Source of the DNA: Sparassis latifolia
Lineage: Eukaryota > Basidiomycota > Agaricomycetes > Polyporales > Sparassidaceae
Assembly: GCA_018466975.1 (NCBI GenBank)
Contig: CM031561.1
Location: 1,302,001 to 1,366,000 of the forward strand
DNA length: 64,000 nt
Reading direction: 5' to 3'
Positions 22,720 through 43,891 of this stretch are shown one piece after another. Position numbers and translations under genes: made by a program. The first letter of the stretch is position 1; each line of letters opens with the position of its first letter. Below the pieces are notes generated by a model. That model was not told the DNA's origin. It saw only the letters and a program-made list of their open reading frames with translations, and made no database searches.

Positions 22720-25700
22720 ATGGCTGAACGACATCCGTTACACACATGGTCGTCACTTCCTCGAGTGTTGCTCGCCCTCACTCTCACTCTGTCTCATCTC
22801 AGTTATACTGTTGCTCAGCCTGCCAGTATCGACTTTCAGGATTGTTTCAACGGCAACATCTCGCAGAAACTCAACGTTTCTAATGTCTATGCTCAGGTCT
22901 TGCAAGGCTCCTCTGGCGGAAAGCACCTGAACTTGACTGTATTGGGGCAAAATCCTGCGACGATCGTTCTCTCGTCTAGTCAGGAGAATCTCGCCAGTAC
23001 GTTTTCAGCAATGTGGAGGTCAGTTTAACGCGACTCACACCTTTCAGCGACTTTGTTTACCACCACCGAGATGTTGACCTTCAATGTGTGGAACAACAAT
23101 TCGTACTTTTGCGAGAAATTGCGTCCGCCATCTTCTAACCCCCCATCTTCCACTCCTGGGTACTGTCCATTTCCCGCGGGTCCCTTCGCATTTTCTACTT
23201 CAGTGAACTTGCCCTCCAACTATGAGTTGGTGACCTTTGATACGCAGCTCCGGGCGTTAGACCCATACCAACACGAACTTCTTTGCTTGAACTTGAACAC
23301 GACAGTCCTCCACCCTGGCTTGACAGGTTCTGTCTACGGTCGTGCACACATTATCTTCTGGGTAACGGTCAGTCTGGCGATAGCTTATTGGGTCGTGGTT
23401 GGTTTGGCTCGGCTCGTTGCGGCATGGGGTCGAGGTTTCACCAGAAACGGTGCCGGGATCTGGGCAAGAGTGGAGAGCGTTGGTTTCATGCTTGCGAGTG
23501 CAATCAGTGGCGAACGCCTTGCCAATTCTCCTGCCCTTATGCGGTTTTGTAAGTGCAATGTATCCTGACCTCAGGATTATTATAACATGAAATGGTTTTA
23601 AGGCACTCCATCATTACGGGATATCATATTTCATACACAGTGGTGTGCGGCACTAGCAATGGTAGCTGTTCAGTGGCCTGAGTTTGTCTGTACGTCGTGA
23701 TCATCATGTTCTGTCAAGGTCCTAGTACTTACGCTATTTATAGATCCCTTGCTATCTCAAACTGCTTGGTCTACCTTAACCTACAGTATGTTTACGATGC
23801 AAGTTTCTGAGTTGCAGCACTCATGTTGGTCCACAGATATCTCTCTGTCTCAAGGCTCTGAAGGAGATGCTCAGCGTTGGAATCCGCTCACAGTTCTCCC
23901 TTTCGACCCACCATCTGATTACGCGGACCAACTGAACAATGCGTCTTCAGAAATCTTCATTGACGTCGATGCGCCCAATTTACTGTTCCAATTACCGGTG
24001 GATGCGACCCATGGAATTTCGTCATTTGCTTGGGCCGTTGGTATTCGCCCGCAAGATCTGTTCGGCATGTGTCTAACATTGTTCCTCGCCATCATTGCTG
24101 CTGCAATCATTCTCAGCCTAGTTGTGTGGGCTTTAGACCTGCTTGTCTCGTCCATAATCAGAGGGCCAAGCAATGCAACAATGTTAGCAGGCTCACGCAG
24201 TCCTCGTTACTCATCAGCGAGTAAGGATATGCTGGATGCTGGTGCACTACAATTTCCAGACGAAAACAGGTCACTGAACGGAAATTTTCTCTTTCGCGCT
24301 GCTTCAAGGTTCCCTGGTAGACCATCTTGGAGACTGCAAAAAAACTTTGCTTCCTACCATGGCAGCGTCTTGCAAGGAAATTTGGTCAGGATTGTTATCC
24401 TGTTCCACCTCCCTGTTACTATCTTTTCGTGCTACCAGATGACGTTGGGGCGCCCTCGAGCGTCTCTCTCGTCCATTGTTCTTGCCGCATTGTCGTTCGC
24501 TGTATTCTCCGTTCTACTTCCCGCATTCTTCATCTTCAGGTTGAAATTCACGAGCACCACCAAACTGTACGATGAAACGTGGACTCTGCTTTCGCTTGGC
24601 CCGCTCTACAATCATTACAGGCATGGCTCACAGCTATTCGCATGTCTGCTTTTTGCCACCAATATCGCGTTTGGTGTCACCATAGGATGCGGCCAGAAGA
24701 GCGGCACTGCGCAGGCAATCATTATCTTGGTCGTTGAGGTGTTCTCTGCCCTTGGAACTAGCGTCTGGCTACCGTGGGGGCAAGGCGCTAGTATGGGTTT
24801 GATCAGCTTCCTGTTCTGTGTCGCACGAATTGTGGTCGCAGTATTACTAGTGATTCTGACACCCACTGTGAGCACTTAGCCAACTTTATATACTGGATAG
24901 TGCTTACTGTTCACTCAATAGGTCTCCATTAACTCCGGTGCGGCTCAGTGGGTCGCGTATGCCATCCTGTGCATCCTCGGCCTTGTGTACCTCTCCTTCT
25001 ATCTCATGCTCATTGTGAAGCTTATCGAAGCCACTGTACGAATATTTGGCGGCATCGGCTTCAACCACAGCAAGCATGTCGTGGATAGCGGGCTGCTTGG
25101 TACTTTGGGTCTGTTGGGATGTTGCGGCTCGCGCAAGCCTAGTCGCAGGGGTCGTGGGCGATACACATCGTCGCATACTGGGAAGCAGCCGTCTTCGACT
25201 CTTCCTTTAACGAGGCCAGCAGTACCGTTCAAGGACGCTACCCCCACACCGTCGGCGTCGAATCCACCATCGGTGCTGCGGCCAGAACATGCCTTGCAGC
25301 CATACAAGGAAGACAGCGACGACGAAACCGGATACATCATGGGCGCCTGGCAGCCATTCCCTGGTCCTGGCTACAGTCATTTGGACGGCGCATCACACAC
25401 GCCTCCAGAGTCCCAAAAATCTGGTTTCGCGAGGGTTGGCGGAGGCCGGGCCCATATCGACTCTCCATACGCCATCGCGTCGGGTTCCACCCATACCTTC
25501 CCTTCAGTCGAGCGAAACGTGCCTACCAGCAATCTCGCACACACTCCATCGCCCGTCGAATATTCCCCACCACCAACGCCGTCCGTCGGAAGCGTCACGA
25601 AACATGCCGACCTCAATCTGCCCCCAGGAGCCATGCCTCCCGCCCACATCCGCACGAAGTCTCAGACGGCCATCATTGAGGACGCGTCCGCACTGAACTT

Positions 25701-26007
25701 GCGTTCTGCAGCGGAGGGTTCGTTCCGGAGCAATGCGGTCGTGGATACGACAGAGGATGGCCTCGATGTCTCTCAGCGGAAGAAGAGGCACTGGTACAAC
25801 CGACGAAAAAGCCGTCGCATGAGCGAGGGCGATTTGTTGACGAGCTCTGCTGCGGGTCAGGATGTGAGCCGTTCTTTCGTCGTTGTGAGGAAGCAGAGGC
25901 CCGGTATTCCACCCAGGGAAGCATCGGGGTCTGGAAGCGGTGGCGGCAGGGCACCAGAGGATGGACGTAGGTCTTTCACCATGCACCGGGGTAGCAATCC
26001 AATATGA
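22720..26007 (+). CDS. TRP-like fungal membrane protein (Flc/Pkd2-related)
   Basis: Five exons: 22720..22996, 23048..23548, 23603..23689, 23744..24867, 24922..26007, 1024 aa. A signal peptide occupies roughly residues 1-33 (hydrophobic VLLALTLTLSHLSYTVAQ). It is followed by a Cys-containing ectodomain with many N-glycosylation sequons, which matches the ML-like N-terminal domain of fungal TRP proteins. About nine membrane segments follow, among them IIFWVTVSLAIAYWVVVGL, a helix starting LFGMCLTLFLAIIAAAI, and IVLAALSFAVFSVLLPAFF. The last 300 residues are a Ser/Pro-rich cytosolic tail. By family it is a calcium-linked or flavin-carrier-type protein of the ER, vacuole or plasma membrane, affecting wall integrity. 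Substrate and location are inferred. The phases of all four introns close. It converges on the CNH gene, with 165 bp between the stops. Confidence 0.88.
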
Positions 26008-26172
26008 CATCGCGGGTGCATCTCTCCTTATATATTGTTCTCACTGTAATTCATCTTAGGATCCAGGGACTATCAGCCTTAGTAATACGGTAGGAATGCA
26101 CTTGTATACATTGGACACTTGCTATGCAACTAGCAACTCACATATATCACGGTGTACGCAGAAATTGATGGC

Positions 26173-28732
26173 TTACAGTTCGTAGTCCTTGGTCAGATCA
26201 TGTTCTGTATCTGAGCCCCCTAGCCAAAATACTCGCCAATCCTCCAAGCCCTTCTGTACCCAACCATAGATGCCCTGCTCTGCTTGCATCCTGTCGACCA
26301 GTTCATCCGGCGACAGGTCGTAGAGAGACGATGCGGATTCGTCACTTCGTGAGGAATCGGAACGTCCAACGATTTGGTAGAAGGGACGATGCCAATGACC
26401 GCCCACATTCAGAAATCCCGTTTGTCCGCCCAAATCTGACTGCGAGCGCACAGGCTGCTCGGCGCGTCTCTTGCCCTTCTGTTCGGAAAGAGACGAAAGA
26501 GAGATCTCTTGGACCTCAACACCATCCTCGCCAAACGCTACGAGTTGGAGGAAGGAGATGGACCCGCTTCCTTCTCGAGCTGGAGATGAGCAAACTCTGC
26601 AGCTGATACGAGTTGGTGGAGATGACCACAAGAAGCTGCGGTAAGGCGGAAGAGCAGAAAGGTTAGAAGGCAGTGGATACGGCACGATGTGCGATGTTTT
26701 GCCACGCGTGACGATATACATGTGCGACAACGACGGACGGTTGGCAGGTGCAGGGAGATTGATTTTCACAGGCGGTATCCAGATCGCTTTGTGCTCCTTG
26801 GAAAAACCCCGACCGTCCCAAGACGCCCGCGACTTCCGGTTCATGGATGTGTTAGACATGGCTGTTGTGGACAGGAACCCGTACCCTTCATCGTACATCT
26901 CCACTTCTCCGACTGCCGAGTCAGCAATACGGATGAGTCCTGCCTTTTTCTCGAAGACGACGAACAGACTGAGCTGAGGGAAGCGTTGGATCTTTGCCCC
27001 AAAGGAAATCACACGGGAATGTCGGTGATGGTTCGACTGTGCACCGGATGAGCGTAGGGCGACGTCAGATGAACTTCTTGCCATAGTATCCTGTACCGAT
27101 TGTTGAACGAAAGTGATGCTCCGAGCGGTTAATGGCGTATAAAATTCCTGGCAACCAAAAAATGAAGTCGATGGTTCATGCTGCCAGAACTAATGCTCAC
27201 CTTGATGAGATGGAAGGCTCGTTCGCCTTTTGGCGCCTCATATAGGAAGATATTGGATTTAGTGGCTACAGCTAAGAGCGCACCTCCCCTGCCTCGTTGG
27301 CCTTCATGTCGATATAGCTCGTAGAAGAGAACGGAGGCATTCATTAGTCGGGAGCCAGCAGAAGCAAGCGACGTGTAGTGGGTAGCCCAGCGAAGCGGAA
27401 GGTCGTCGACGACATCCCAGCTGGATAAGGACTCTGGAGAGTCTTCTGAAACACCGGTTTGAGTGTAGCTTGAACTAGCTGATGCTTCTGCAACTGGGGA
27501 ATACGATGACTGTTCAGATATGTGGCTGGAAGGTGATTGCGGCTGGGCTATAGGCGGGTCAGACATAAGATGCTTCAAGTTCTTCGTTAGGCTGGATTGA
27601 GGACGATGTCTCTTCGGAAGAGTGTTGTAGTTCTTGCCAGCATGAGATTGGCGCAGGTCCAGGGGCCTTGATCCCTGTCATAAAATCAATCAGACAAACA
27701 CCGGTAGGCATTGTTCCCACTACCTTTTGCGAGACGGACCATTTCGCCAGACTGATCAAACTAGCAAGGTTGTACATCCGCAGAGATCGAATGCCCTCCT
27801 GGTCCTTGCAGTAATCATTATCGGGACCCACGAGAGCAAGCACAACACCCTGAGGTGTTCCCTGTCCCGTACTCTCCGCTTCGAGGATCGTCAATTGGTA
27901 TACACTATGCGCAACTGACTCTCATTATCAGAGGTACGACTGAGCAATGTGCACTCTCACACTTCGCCTTCCCATATAAGCCTCGCCTCCGCATCGTTGG
28001 GGCCCCTTTCAACAACGCCGCCATCGGTCCATTCCCTTGGGAACATGTCAAGGACCGATAGACCATTGTCGTGACCAATGAGCAGCAGGGTATCGTTCAA
28101 TATCGGCAAGAGACACCGAATAGGTGCGATTGCATGAGGAAGAAAACGTGAGCCGAAGTGATATAAGTTGAGACGGGCTGGGGAGAGCGATTCTGGTATC
28201 AATGTTGCAGGTAAAGGAGGCGTGGCCTCAAGTCCCGAGTCTAGTGGAGAAGCGGATGCGGCTTCAGATCTCGGGAAATCAGTTTGTATGTGCAGCGGGG
28301 GTACAAGCGATGGTGCGGCTTCAGAGTCCTGCTCTGTATCGTCCACCTTCAGCCAGATGTTAGCCCGCAGTGAGGCGATTCGGGCGGACGGAGGAAGAAC
28401 TCACACCTTCTCCCCAACCACGGGCTCGCCTCCGCTCGTACTCTTCTGGTGTTAGGTCTGCATATCTTTCAGCAGCTCTGGGTGTAAGGGTGACCGTCAA
28501 GGCTTGATGCCACAAAGACAGGCAGAACATACCTCTTCTCAATCCACTGTCGCCATCGACCGAATCTTGAGACTAGCTGTCAGCTGTCCCTTAGCTCTTG
28601 CACTGGGCCAGCTCACCTGGAGTTCGGACCCTGCTGCGCCGCGAGGTCGTCGTAAGTAGGGAGATCATCACCTCCCTGTTTGTCCCTTTCCGGGAAAGCG
28701 GGTATTTCGAGGTCGGGGCAGTCGGGTAACAT
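26173..28732 (-). CDS. CNH (citron homology)-like domain protein
   Basis: Seven exons: complement(26173..27147, 27201..27674, 27724..27904, 27961..28346, 28405..28477, 28533..28565, 28617..28732), 745 aa. It starts MLPDCPDLEIPAFPERDK, then LPTYDDLAAQQGPNSR and a helical RWRQWIEKRAAERY segment. A beta-rich region includes LLLIGHDNGLSVLDM, GGALLAVATKSNIFLYE and IKEFYTPLTARSITFVQQ. The KEFY.P...SI.F pattern is the hallmark of CNH domains found in Rho exchange factors and Vps39-like tethers. No RhoGEF, PH or kinase domain is visible, so this is a stand-alone CNH-type protein, probably an adaptor or beta-propeller scaffold. Partners are unknown. For the 27675-27723 intron, only the acceptor before GGATC keeps the frame open into the next block. 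Confidence 0.75.
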
Positions 28733-29021
28733 GAAGCTCTAGCTTAACAAGAATGTACAACTCTGTGAACTTGGCAACAGCTTCGTACTGTCACTCAAGA
28801 GCGTTGAGACGGTCTATAATGACATCTCTGCGAGCGCCCGGCTGCGAAGATCGATGCAATACCTGTGCAAGCCTTGGGACACTGCTTCGTGACGACACGT
28901 CCATCCCGCTCTGAATTCACTCACGTTCATCATCCAACAATTCACATCCATTCATACTGAAAATAAAAATGTTGTCCACGACATACATACACCATAGAAA
29001 TACTGGTAGAAATGGAATAGA

Positions 29022-29968
29022 TCAAGGAGCGTACGCAAGTCCGGCAAATGTAGCTATGGCACCCGCCAAAGCACCGGCACCCCCCACGGTGAGCAGAGAA
29101 CCAGCACTGCTCTTCTTCTTTGTCTCGACCCGCACCATGTCAAACAATTCATCCACAGCCTGTCCGTCTCGTCCAACGACAAGAAAAGCAATATGCGTCC
29201 CAACTGCACCTTTGCCGGGCATAATTACCCGCGTACGGAATCCACTGCCTTCCGCGTACTTCTGCATGTCTGTAATTTCATTCACGGCGAGGGGAAAGAC
29301 GTTCGCTGGTTTGGCCTTCGATTTCACCTCCAGATTTCTCAAACATTCTTCCCTCCCTATTTCGGTCGCTGTACGCACAAGTGGGGTAGAACGATGCTCG
29401 TCTAGGAAGCGCTAGGTGAGCAGAACGAGTGCTCTCAGCGTCTGGTAATCGAAAATTACCAGAGTTCTTCCGAGTAATAATTGCCGCAGACGCAGTATGC
29501 CTCTCCTCCTCGGATGCGGAAAGGGCGGCCATAGCACCAGGCTTGCCAAGTTGTCGAACGACCTCGCTTGACGTCGGAGACAGCGAGGCTACGCTGATGT
29601 TCAGTTGAGGATTGTGGTTCGCCGAAGAACGTCGGCGCCGCTTTTCCTTGTCGTTGGCGTTAGCGATGGTCGGGCTAATGTGGAGAAGTCCCAAGTTGTC
29701 GACGAGTTCGGCCTCAATACCCTTCGGCTCTGAGGTAGGTATCGGCGGATTCACGTTCGGACACCCGGATCGTTGATGACCTTGCCTAGGGCGCCCACAG
29801 TGCACACAACGTGGCGACTTGCGCGGAGAACCCTTCTTTGCAGTTCCTTCCGCTTGCCTAACGGGCTGTTTAGAAGGCGTCTGGAGAGTGTCTTAGACTC
29901 TGCTTGAACGTTTGTGACAACCATACATTACGAACCTTCTGTTTGGTAGGGGTTGTGGCCACGGGCAT
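29022..29968 (-). CDS. Hypothetical protein with zinc-knuckle-like motif and hydrophobic C-terminus
   Basis: Three exons: complement(29022..29401, 29460..29880, 29936..29968), 277 aa, starting MPVATTPTKQK. A basic N-terminus is followed by CVHCGRPRQGHQRSGC, a C-x2-C-x6-H-x4-C cluster resembling a zinc knuckle. Then come a Ser/Thr-rich middle with a basic KEKRRRRSS patch, a charged helical part and a C-terminal glycine/alanine-rich hydrophobic stretch (GGAGALAGAIATFAGLAYA) that could be a tail anchor. I do not recognise a named family. The phases close, and the third exon (EHRSTPLVRTATEIGREE) reads as ordinary protein, so it is likely a real gene. It lies head-to-head with Nop14, about 900 bp apart, with a repeat cluster between. 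Confidence 0.7.
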
Positions 29969-30295
29969 CGTTGTGGTATGAAAAGAAGACTGCGGAAGTG
30001 GCAAGGAGATGGCAGTCACACAATATAAGTGACGGGAGACCCCGAGGCGTTTAAGTAAGGTCCTGCGCACTGGTACTCAACCACGTTGCATGATTCTCTA
30101 CTTACGTTCTGCTCTAGTGACAGGAAGCTTAGGTTGTTGGCAGAAATATTATCTAAGATGTAGTGGCAGAAACAAGACCGGGCCCGTCGGAAACGCCTGC
30201 TTGGAATTTGCGGCTCAATACTAATTGATGTGGAGTTAAATAAAATATTAAATAAACAATCGCACAGAGCGGTCCGATAGGACCCCTGACAATAG

Positions 30296-30840
30296 GTGGA
30301 GAGGCCTGATCCAAAATTCCGAAAATCAGCCCCAAACATCCGGAGAAATTTTGTGATTTTTTGGCCCATACTTCCGGATGAGATCAGACCTTCGTCCAAT
30401 TTTTGGGTTCCTGTCCGGGTACCGCATCAGGCTTTTCGGCCACCGACGGCCTATATAAGGCAGGTATGGGCGCTTCTGAGAGGCGGCGGCTCCGCCGCCG
30501 GCTCGAGGTCGGCGCTTGTCGGCTTCCGGGGCGTGGATGGCCGGCTGAGGATCAGGCCTTCGCCGAAACTGACAGGAACTGCCGGACATGAGATCACCTC
30601 CGGAGGCCTTCAGGGCCCTCCGACGAGGCCGGATGAGATCAGGCCTAAGGTCCAAAAATCCCAAATTTCGTCCGATAAGTCATCAGGCCTCTCAGGGACA
30701 AAAATCCGAAATTTCGGCAAGCCGCTCCGGATGAGTCATCAGGCCTAAGGTCTCAAAAATCCCTCTCTGGGTTTTGAAAACAAGATTTTGTATCGTCCGG
30801 ACCGCGGTGAAACATTTCTACTACCCTCTCTGGGTTTTTG
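30296..30840. repeat. Short-motif repeat cluster (ATCAGGCCT-type) upstream of Nop14
   Basis: The 9-mer ATCAGGCCT occurs at 30551, 30638, 30682 and 30738 and inverted at 30302, with near-matches around 30383 (ATCAGACCT) and 30426 (ATCAGGCTT). Most are embedded in degenerate units of the form CCGGATGAG(AT)CATCAGGCCT..AAAATCC.AAATTTCG. A second pair, CCCTCTCTGGGTTTT, lies at 30761-30775 and 30824-30838, followed in both cases by an AAGAT..T.TTGTATC-like stretch. The array ends about 40 bp before the Nop14 start codon. Confidence 0.75.
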
Positions 30841-30877
30841 ACACCAACAAGATCTCTTGTATCCTGTAACTCTGGAC

Positions 30878-33800
30878 ATGGCAAAAGGATCCCAATTGTC
30901 TCAGCTAAAGGCAGCCTTGAACCAGGCAGGGCTATCTCGACAACCGCAGAGCGGAAAGAAGCGAAAGAGAGCTGTTCCAGAAGAAAGGGACAAGGAGAAA
31001 AAGGCGGCGAAGCTGCAGGAAATTCACCAGAAGCTCAACCCGTTCGACGTGAAGGTCACGAAGCTCAAACACGATGTTGGTGGACGGAAAATTATTGGGA
31101 CATCTGGGAGACCCGCGCAGAGCAAGCAAGCAGGGATTGAGCAGGTAAGTTGCTTATAGCATACGTACTTCCTCCCGCAATTCATTTTGGACGTGTTCTG
31201 TTCCGCCCTATTAGCGGAAGAAGACGCTTCTGAAGGAGTATGAAGAGAAGGACCACGCTGGAGGTATAGTTGATAGACGGTTCGGGGAAACCGACTCAAC
31301 CATGGCACCGGAAGAGCGTATGCTGGAACGCTTTACGCGAGAACGGCAGCGTGCATCCAAGGGTGCTGTCTTTAACCTGGAAGACGAGGACGAGCTCACG
31401 CATTACGGGCAAAGTCTGTCCAGACTGGACGACTTTGACAATGTGGGGCTGGGACTTGACGAAGAGGACGAAGAGGAGAGCGGTGCGTCGTGTTTAGTAA
31501 ACTGTTCAATCTGTGTGCTCAACTCATTTTGCGCAATTATCATTCCAGGCCAGATTGATCGTCAGACGGTGCAGAAGTCTCACTTCGGAGGTTTCGGGGA
31601 TGACGATGGTGACGACGAAGGAGAGGGAGAGGAAGTATGTGTACCTTTGTACAACTGACTCATCGCTGTGGACTAAAACTGTGATAGCCAGCCAGAAAGA
31701 AGACAAAAGCGGAGGTCATGGCGGAGGTCATTGCTAAGAGCAAAGACCACAAGGTACTAGGATGTCACGATGCTCTCTAATGATGCAGTACTCATTGTAT
31801 CCCGTTAGTTCCAACGACAAGCGCAACAAGAGCAGGATGAGAACATTCGTCATAACCTCGACCAAGAATTTGACACCATCCGCTCCCTCTTATATGCTCC
31901 TGTTGCTTCAACCAGTGGGTCGGTAAAGCCCGCCGAAGAACCGGATATGCAGTATGATCAACTCGTTCGTGAGCTCGCATTCGACCAGCGGGCAAAACCA
32001 AAAGATCGCACGAAGACGGAGGAAGAGCTGGCGTTAGAAGAGAAGGAGGCGCTGGAGAAGGCTGAGCGGAGACGAATTCGGCGGATGAATGGGGAAGACG
32101 AAGAAAGCGAGGATGAGCATGAGGCCCGGGCGAAGAGGAAGCAAAAAGCAAGAGGTGGGGACGATCTCGAGGACGACTTTCGTGAAGAGGAGTGGAGCGG
32201 ATTGGGCACAGGATTGGGAGAAGAGGATGCAATTGAAGAAGACGATGACGATGAAGAGGTCGAAGGCGAAAAAGAGAGCCAGGAAGAGGACGACAATGAC
32301 TCTCCAGGTGAAGATGAAGATGAGGTTGGGTCTCTCTCTGATTCGGATGATTCGGGTGTTGCAGGCGAGGATGCTGAAGTGCTTGTCAAGTGCACTCAAA
32401 GAAGTCGCACGAAGTCAAAGGTTCCTGGACAAGAGCTACCATTCACTTTTCCTTGTCCTACGACCCACGATGAATTTTTGGATGTCATTGAAGATATCGA
32501 GGACAAGGATGTGCCGACAGTGTTGCAACGTATCCGGGCACTACATCATCCAAGCTTAGCAGAGGACAACAAGTTCAAGCTGCAGGCGCGTAATGCTGTA
32601 TGATTTTTCTGACGTCAAGTCCTAATGGCATCTTGTAGGCGCTGACTTCTGTTCTGATCGACCACATCCTCTACATCTCATCGTCTCCTGTCCCCCGCTT
32701 CACACTGCTCTCTTCACTCATGCCACACCTTTTGGCTCTGACGAAGGCGTACCCGATACAATCTGCAGAGCACTTCGTCGAAAAGTTGACATTAATGCAC
32801 AAAAATTTGAGGCGCGGCTTATCGCGAGGAGCCACTAATCCCGACGCGAAGACGTGGCCTGGCTTGCCCGAACTGTCTTTCTTGCGTGTCATTGGCCAAA
32901 TATGGCCGACAAGTGACAAGAACCATCATGTTGTCTCTCCTGCTCGGCTGCTCATGGGTGCTTATCTTGGCCTGAGTCGTATCAGAACATTACAAGACCT
33001 GGCAAGTGGCCTATTCTTGTGCACGCTCTTTCTGCAGTACGAGTCACTGTCCAAGCGGTTTGTACCCGAGGCAATCAATATGCTTGCCAACTCCGTTCTT
33101 CATCTCGCACCACATAAATTTGTAGATAAATCCGAAGTCCCAGGCTATTTCCCATGTCCGGACTTCCGCTCGGAACACTGTCCATCGCTCACTGTCACTC
33201 CCGTGAAGATCAAGAATCTAATTGTCAACAAACCGGACTTGTCTAGCATCCTAAATGACAGAAATGTCGGCGAACAGGCGAAAGTAGACCTTTTGGGCCT
33301 GTCGCTCGAATTGCTGGGACGTTTTGCGGACATGTACAAGAGCTCGCCAGGCTTTATAGAGCTGTATGACCCTATCGTTGAACTGGTTGGAGGAATTGTC
33401 ACAAAAGGTCTTCCCATGGATCTCATCGTGAGCCCCAGAGATCCTTCATCCAGTTATCTCCTTCGCTGATATTCCAATGTAGTCACGAGTAACAACTTTG
33501 CAAAATACTCTCGGGCGACTACTCAATTTCTCCCGTCAAGCCCGCCGCCCGCTCATGCTTCAATCACATAAACCGATACCGATTCCCACTTACGTCCCGA
33601 AGTTCGAGCATTCATCTTCGAACTATCTCCGTAACCGTGATCCAGATCACGAACGAAACGAAACTGCCAAGCTGCGGAACCAGTACAAGCAAGAGAAGAA
33701 AGGAGCCATCCGCGAGCTTCGTAAGGATGCACGATTCCTTGCTGCGGTGCAACAGAAGAGGCAGAAGGAGAAGGACAGGGCATACAACGAGCGCATGAAG

Positions 33801-33893
33801 AGGGTATATGGCTCCATTGAGTCTGAAAGGGCTGAGCAGAAAGCGATGGAACGGGAGAAGACGAGAGAGAAGAGACGGTCAGCGAGGAAATGA
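30878..33893 (+). CDS. NOP14: Nop14, 90S pre-ribosome / U3 snoRNP processing factor
   Basis: Seven exons: 30878..31144, 31215..31482, 31549..31634, 31688..31753, 31809..32597, 32639..33427, 33483..33893, 891 aa, close to the 810-860 of yeast and human. Diagnostic blocks are NPFDVKVTKLKHDVGGRK, GRPAQSKQAGIEQRKKTLL, DRRFGETDSTMAPEERMLER and VMAEVIAKSKDHK. A very acidic middle follows (about residues 280-430), then the conserved C-terminal region ending YLRNRDPDHERNETAKLRNQ with a basic tail. In yeast Nop14 is nucleolar and needed for 18S rRNA maturation and 40S export; the role here is inferred from strong conservation. The intron at 32598 uses the GTATGA donor, which leaves the frame reading QARNAALTSVLIDHI. 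Confidence 0.95.
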
Positions 33894-34115
33894 GGCGAGG
33901 ATACTACTTTTCCTGTCCTATATTGAGCGTTCCCTACGATCTGGGTAACGACTGTCTATTGCGGACTGATATTTGGGTCGATTCGAATATCGGTGTCGCG
34001 AGCCACACTGAGTCACGTGTTCGCGACGCGTCATAACGTACTGCTGTTGAAACGCGTTCACCTGTTCTTCATGCCCTCCTCGTAACACCGGTTCAAGATT
34101 ACTTCTCATACTGCT

Positions 34116-42727
<8,612 letters not shown>

Positions 42728-42827
42728 TGGTGTCTGTATTTTTGGCCACTGCTGTATTTTTTTGATGTACCAAAGCTACATGTATCCTTACACGGCTTCA
42801 TCCGTAATGTTACAATGTCGATAATCA

Positions 42828-43766
42828 TCATGACATAGATGCCAACTGTCGTCGCAGTTGGTCGAGCTCTTTCTCCTTCTCGATAAGCTTCTCCCTCCAC
42901 TTGTCCTGCTCTGCAATCACCGTCTTCCTGGCATTTTCCAGCCTCTCCGCTTCTTCCTTTTCCATCGCTTGTGTGAACTCAGGCACTCCGCCCTTGGATG
43001 CTTCCAAGGAACCCGGGTTCGCGGTGTGGAATGGCACCGGGTTTCTTTTTATCTTTGGTAGAGGTGTCGGCGGGTGTGCGGTGAGGATGTTGAGGAACGT
43101 CTGGTAAGGCTCGTGGAAAACAATCTCGTCGTACTGCCATGAATAGACGGGCCCCATTTTCATGGCATTCTCGAGGGACGGAATTTCAGGATCGCTACTA
43201 CCGACCGCTGTCCATGGATGCAGCTTTAAGTGGTGATAGAGGACAACGCCCTTCTCCCCGGATTCGTTGACGAAATTTATTCGCATCTGAATTTCGAATT
43301 CACCCCAACTTGTGGACATACTTTGAGTTAGCAATGTCTTATGTTCATGATCAAACCGACTCACCCTGTCTCCGAGACCTCGAAGGGGGCTTTGTCTACG
43401 TCTAAGGGTGTTCAAGGAGTTAGTTGGGTAAGGACGACATAGCCTTTGAGACTCACTTCTCGTCGGCATTGCATACGTATCGTGCAGCTTGAAAGTGACG
43501 CGTTTGATGAAATAGCCGAGGTCATCTGCACCTCCGACGATATCTGAGTCCGGGGCAGAGGCAGCACTACGCACCGCGACCGTCCAGCGGTGAGTGTGGT
43601 CGGACGTGGTCAATGCATTCCGTTCTTCCTGCGTAAGCACGACTGCAGTATTGCCATAGATGATAGGACGGTGTATGGTGAGACCCTGTACGGAACGGAC
43701 TTATTGAAAACATGTTTTCTGTGAGGACTGGCAACATACTCTGACGCGAACGCGCTCTGCGGCCAT
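42828..43766 (-). CDS. YAF9: YEATS-domain protein, Yaf9/GAS41 type
   Basis: Four exons: complement(42828..43308, 43365..43401, 43457..43685, 43740..43766), 257 aa. The start MAAERVRVRGLTIHRPIIYG and the blocks HTHRWTVAVRSA, FIKRVTFKLHDTY, APFEVSETGWGEFEI and VLYHHLKLHPW define the YEATS domain (about residues 10-160). The C-terminus is a coiled coil with EKEKELDQLRRQL. In yeast Yaf9 is a shared subunit of the NuA4 acetyltransferase and SWR1 remodeller, and the domain binds acylated lysine. Length and the C-terminal coiled coil match Yaf9. It is divergently arranged from the oxidase subunit gene, with 125 bp between start codons, so the two probably share a promoter. Confidence 0.93.
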
Positions 43767-43891
43767 GGACGGAAGTCGAGACAGCTCGAGCCGAGCCGCC
43801 AGTCAACGGGTTGAGACTCCGCCTCCTCCCTTGACCTCCTCCATCTCCTCCCCGACCTTTCTCTATCTCAACAAGAGCAGACTACCGCGAG

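Noticed and set aside
27559..27674. Alternative CNH-protein splice ending in a stop after EELEASYV
   Set aside because: Using the acceptor before GGATC instead gives a continuous frame into the next conserved block.
31958..32399. Ser-rich and Leu/Phe-rich minus-strand frames
   Set aside because: Mirror images of the acidic GAA/GAG-rich part of Nop14.
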